The position numbers and the translations under genes were made by a program. Of a DNA stretch of 64,000 nt, positions 63,088 to 64,000 are shown piece by piece. The notes under the pieces are model-generated. The model made no database searches and was not told where the DNA came from. It worked only from the letters and a program-made list of their open reading frames with translations. How positions within the stretch are numbered: the first letter of the stretch is position 1; the number at the start of each line of letters is the position of its first letter. The stretch comes from an uncultured Eubacterium sp. (lineage in GTDB: Bacteria > Bacillota > Clostridia > Lachnospirales > Lachnospiraceae): the NCBI GenBank assembly GCA_934351445.1, contig CAKRIZ010000006.1, positions 1-64,000 on the forward strand, in the 5' to 3' direction.

Positions 63088-64000
63088 ATGGAACAAAGAT
63101 ATGAAAATCTGAAAAAATTAATAGCAAAATATAATGAATTTAAAAAAAATAATTCAAGTGGAGAAATGAGTGAGGAGACAATAAGAGTGTGGATTAATGA
63201 TTTCCTAGCAATATTTGGATGGGATGTTCATGATTTATCTCAAATTGTTCAAGAAAAAATTGTAAGTGAACAACAAAGAGATATGCTGGGAAGAATACAG
63301 TCTTCGCATTCGAAACCAGACTATACACTAGTTAATGGAAAAACTGTTAAAACATACTTGGATGCGAAAAACAATACTGTAGATATATTCAAAAATAAAG
63401 AGGCCGCATTTCAGATACGTTCTTATGGTTGGTCTGCAGGTGTGCCATGTGCTTTTTTGTCTAACTTTGAACAATTGGCAATCTTCAATTGTCGTGATAT
63501 ACCACAAAGAGATAAATCTGCAGATATAGGTTCCATTCAGATTGAAATAAATGAATATTTAGATAAGTTTGATGTGATAAATGAACATTTAGATAGGATG
63601 TCTGTATATGGGGGGCAATTAGATAGATTATATAATGTTCGAAAAATTGAAGGCTATAAGACAGTAGATGTATTTTTTAATGAAATGCTTTCTGAGTTTA
63701 GATTAAAACTAGCAAATAATATTTATGTAAACAACATTAATATGAATTTGACGATGGAACAGTTAAATTACTATGTTCAGTTAATTATTGATAGGATTAT
63801 CTTTATCAGAGTTTGTGAATCTAAGGGGATAGAGGAGAAAGAATTACTGAAATCATATACAAAGTGTGGATTTTGGGAGAAATTTAAAGAAAGTTGTTAT
63901 GCTCAATTTTATAATCATTATGATGGAGCTATGTTCTCAAATGGGGATGATAATTTAAAAAAATTGTTTATAGATAATGATGTGTTTGATGAATTTGTAG
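63088..64000 (+). CDS. Probable type IIG-like restriction-modification enzyme, N-terminal part (runs off the window)
   Basis: An open frame of 304 codons that continues past the window edge. It begins MEQRYENLKKLIAKYNEF after TAAGGAG. Residues about 38-110 contain FLAIFGWDVHD, then KPDYTLVNGK and YLDAKN, which fit a PD-(D/E)xK nuclease core as in the N-terminal domain of Eco57I/MmeI-type enzymes. QIRSYGWSAGVP and LSNFEQLAIFNC follow, then a helical region with QLIIDRIIFIRVCESKGI, also typical of these proteins. The methyltransferase motifs would lie beyond the window. The AT-rich composition suggests acquisition by transfer. Confidence 0.75.
   Translation, partial: MEQRYENLKKLIAKYNEFKKNNSSGEMSEETIRVWINDFLAIFGWDVHDLSQIVQEKIVSEQQRDMLGRIQSSHSKPDYTLVNGKTVKTYLDAKNNTVDIFKNKEAAFQIRSYGWSAGVPCAFLSNFEQLAIFNCRDIPQRDKSADIGSIQIEINEYLDKFDVINEHLDRMSVYGGQLDRLYNVRKIEGYKTVDVFFNEMLSEFRLKLANNIYVNNINMNLTMEQLNYYVQLIIDRIIFIRVCESKGIEEKELLKSYTKCGFWEKFKESCYAQFYNHYDGAMFSNGDDNLKKLFIDNDVFDEFV

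Noticed and set aside
1..64000. CRISPR arrays, rRNA or tRNA genes, prophage or integrase genes
   Set aside because: No regularly spaced repeats, no RNA gene signatures and no integrase, portal or capsid motifs were seen on either strand.

Overview
The window looks like a chromosome segment from a gut-type anaerobic Firmicute of the Clostridia, most likely family Lachnospiraceae. This rests on gene content rather than any marker gene: a monomeric [FeFe] hydrogenase-like protein, anaerobic NrdD, a FAS-II operon with FabK and a fused AccD-AccA, DUF3793, DUF6110 and DUF3877 proteins, and strong AGGAGG ribosome binding sites. I saw no rRNA, tRNA or CRISPR array. About 56 genes are supported. Base composition is even until about 62,760, after which the sequence becomes clearly AT-rich.

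Left part (1-21,400). A decayed SNF2/SWIM remnant is followed by two sugar/inositol-type dehydrogenases lying between copies of a 42-bp direct repeat, then an oleate hydratase. A metal-homeostasis block follows: HMA chaperone, DUF6110 protein, P1B-type ATPase, flavodoxin, DUF3793 protein, and a Fur-like/HD-GYP fusion. All three of its promoters carry the same GTTAG-N6-CTAAC palindrome. Next come a flippase-like membrane protein, an O-acetylhomoserine sulfhydrylase, a PIN-like protein, a GGDEF-DUF3877 fusion, the TrkA/TrkH potassium system, and a hydrogenase-phosphatase pair.

Middle (21,400-40,400). An Rrf2 (CymR/IscR-like) regulator precedes a second O-acetylhomoserine sulfhydrylase and cysK. 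These are followed by hflK-hflC, pyruvate kinase, lactate dehydrogenase and a secreted CAP-domain protein. A redox membrane module (CD1871A-family peptide, NapH-like 4Fe-4S protein, TlpA-like lipoprotein) is divergent from a two-component system. Then come a BlaI/BlaR1 pair and a chemoreceptor.

Right (40,400-64,000). The FAS-II operon acpP-fabK-fabD-fabG-fabF-fabZ-accDA-fabH-marR starts at a promoter with a FabT-type box. A 921-residue fusion of a TetM/EF-G-like GTPase and a YacP/Rae1-type NYN nuclease domain follows directly. Related copies of a small inverted-repeat element lie on both sides of this cluster. Then come trmO, an NrdR-box-controlled nrdD with an unusual radical SAM neighbour, a GGDEF-EAL protein, a pstSCA set with a circularly permuted PstS behind Pho-box-like repeats, a patatin and a thioesterase. 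An AT-rich island begins at the right edge with a small HTH protein and the start of a probable restriction-modification enzyme.

The observations I rate highest are the ribosomal-GTPase/NYN fusion, the shared metal operator with the Fur/HD-GYP fusion, the permuted PstS, and the dispersed inverted-repeat elements. All names are from reading motifs by eye; no database search was run.
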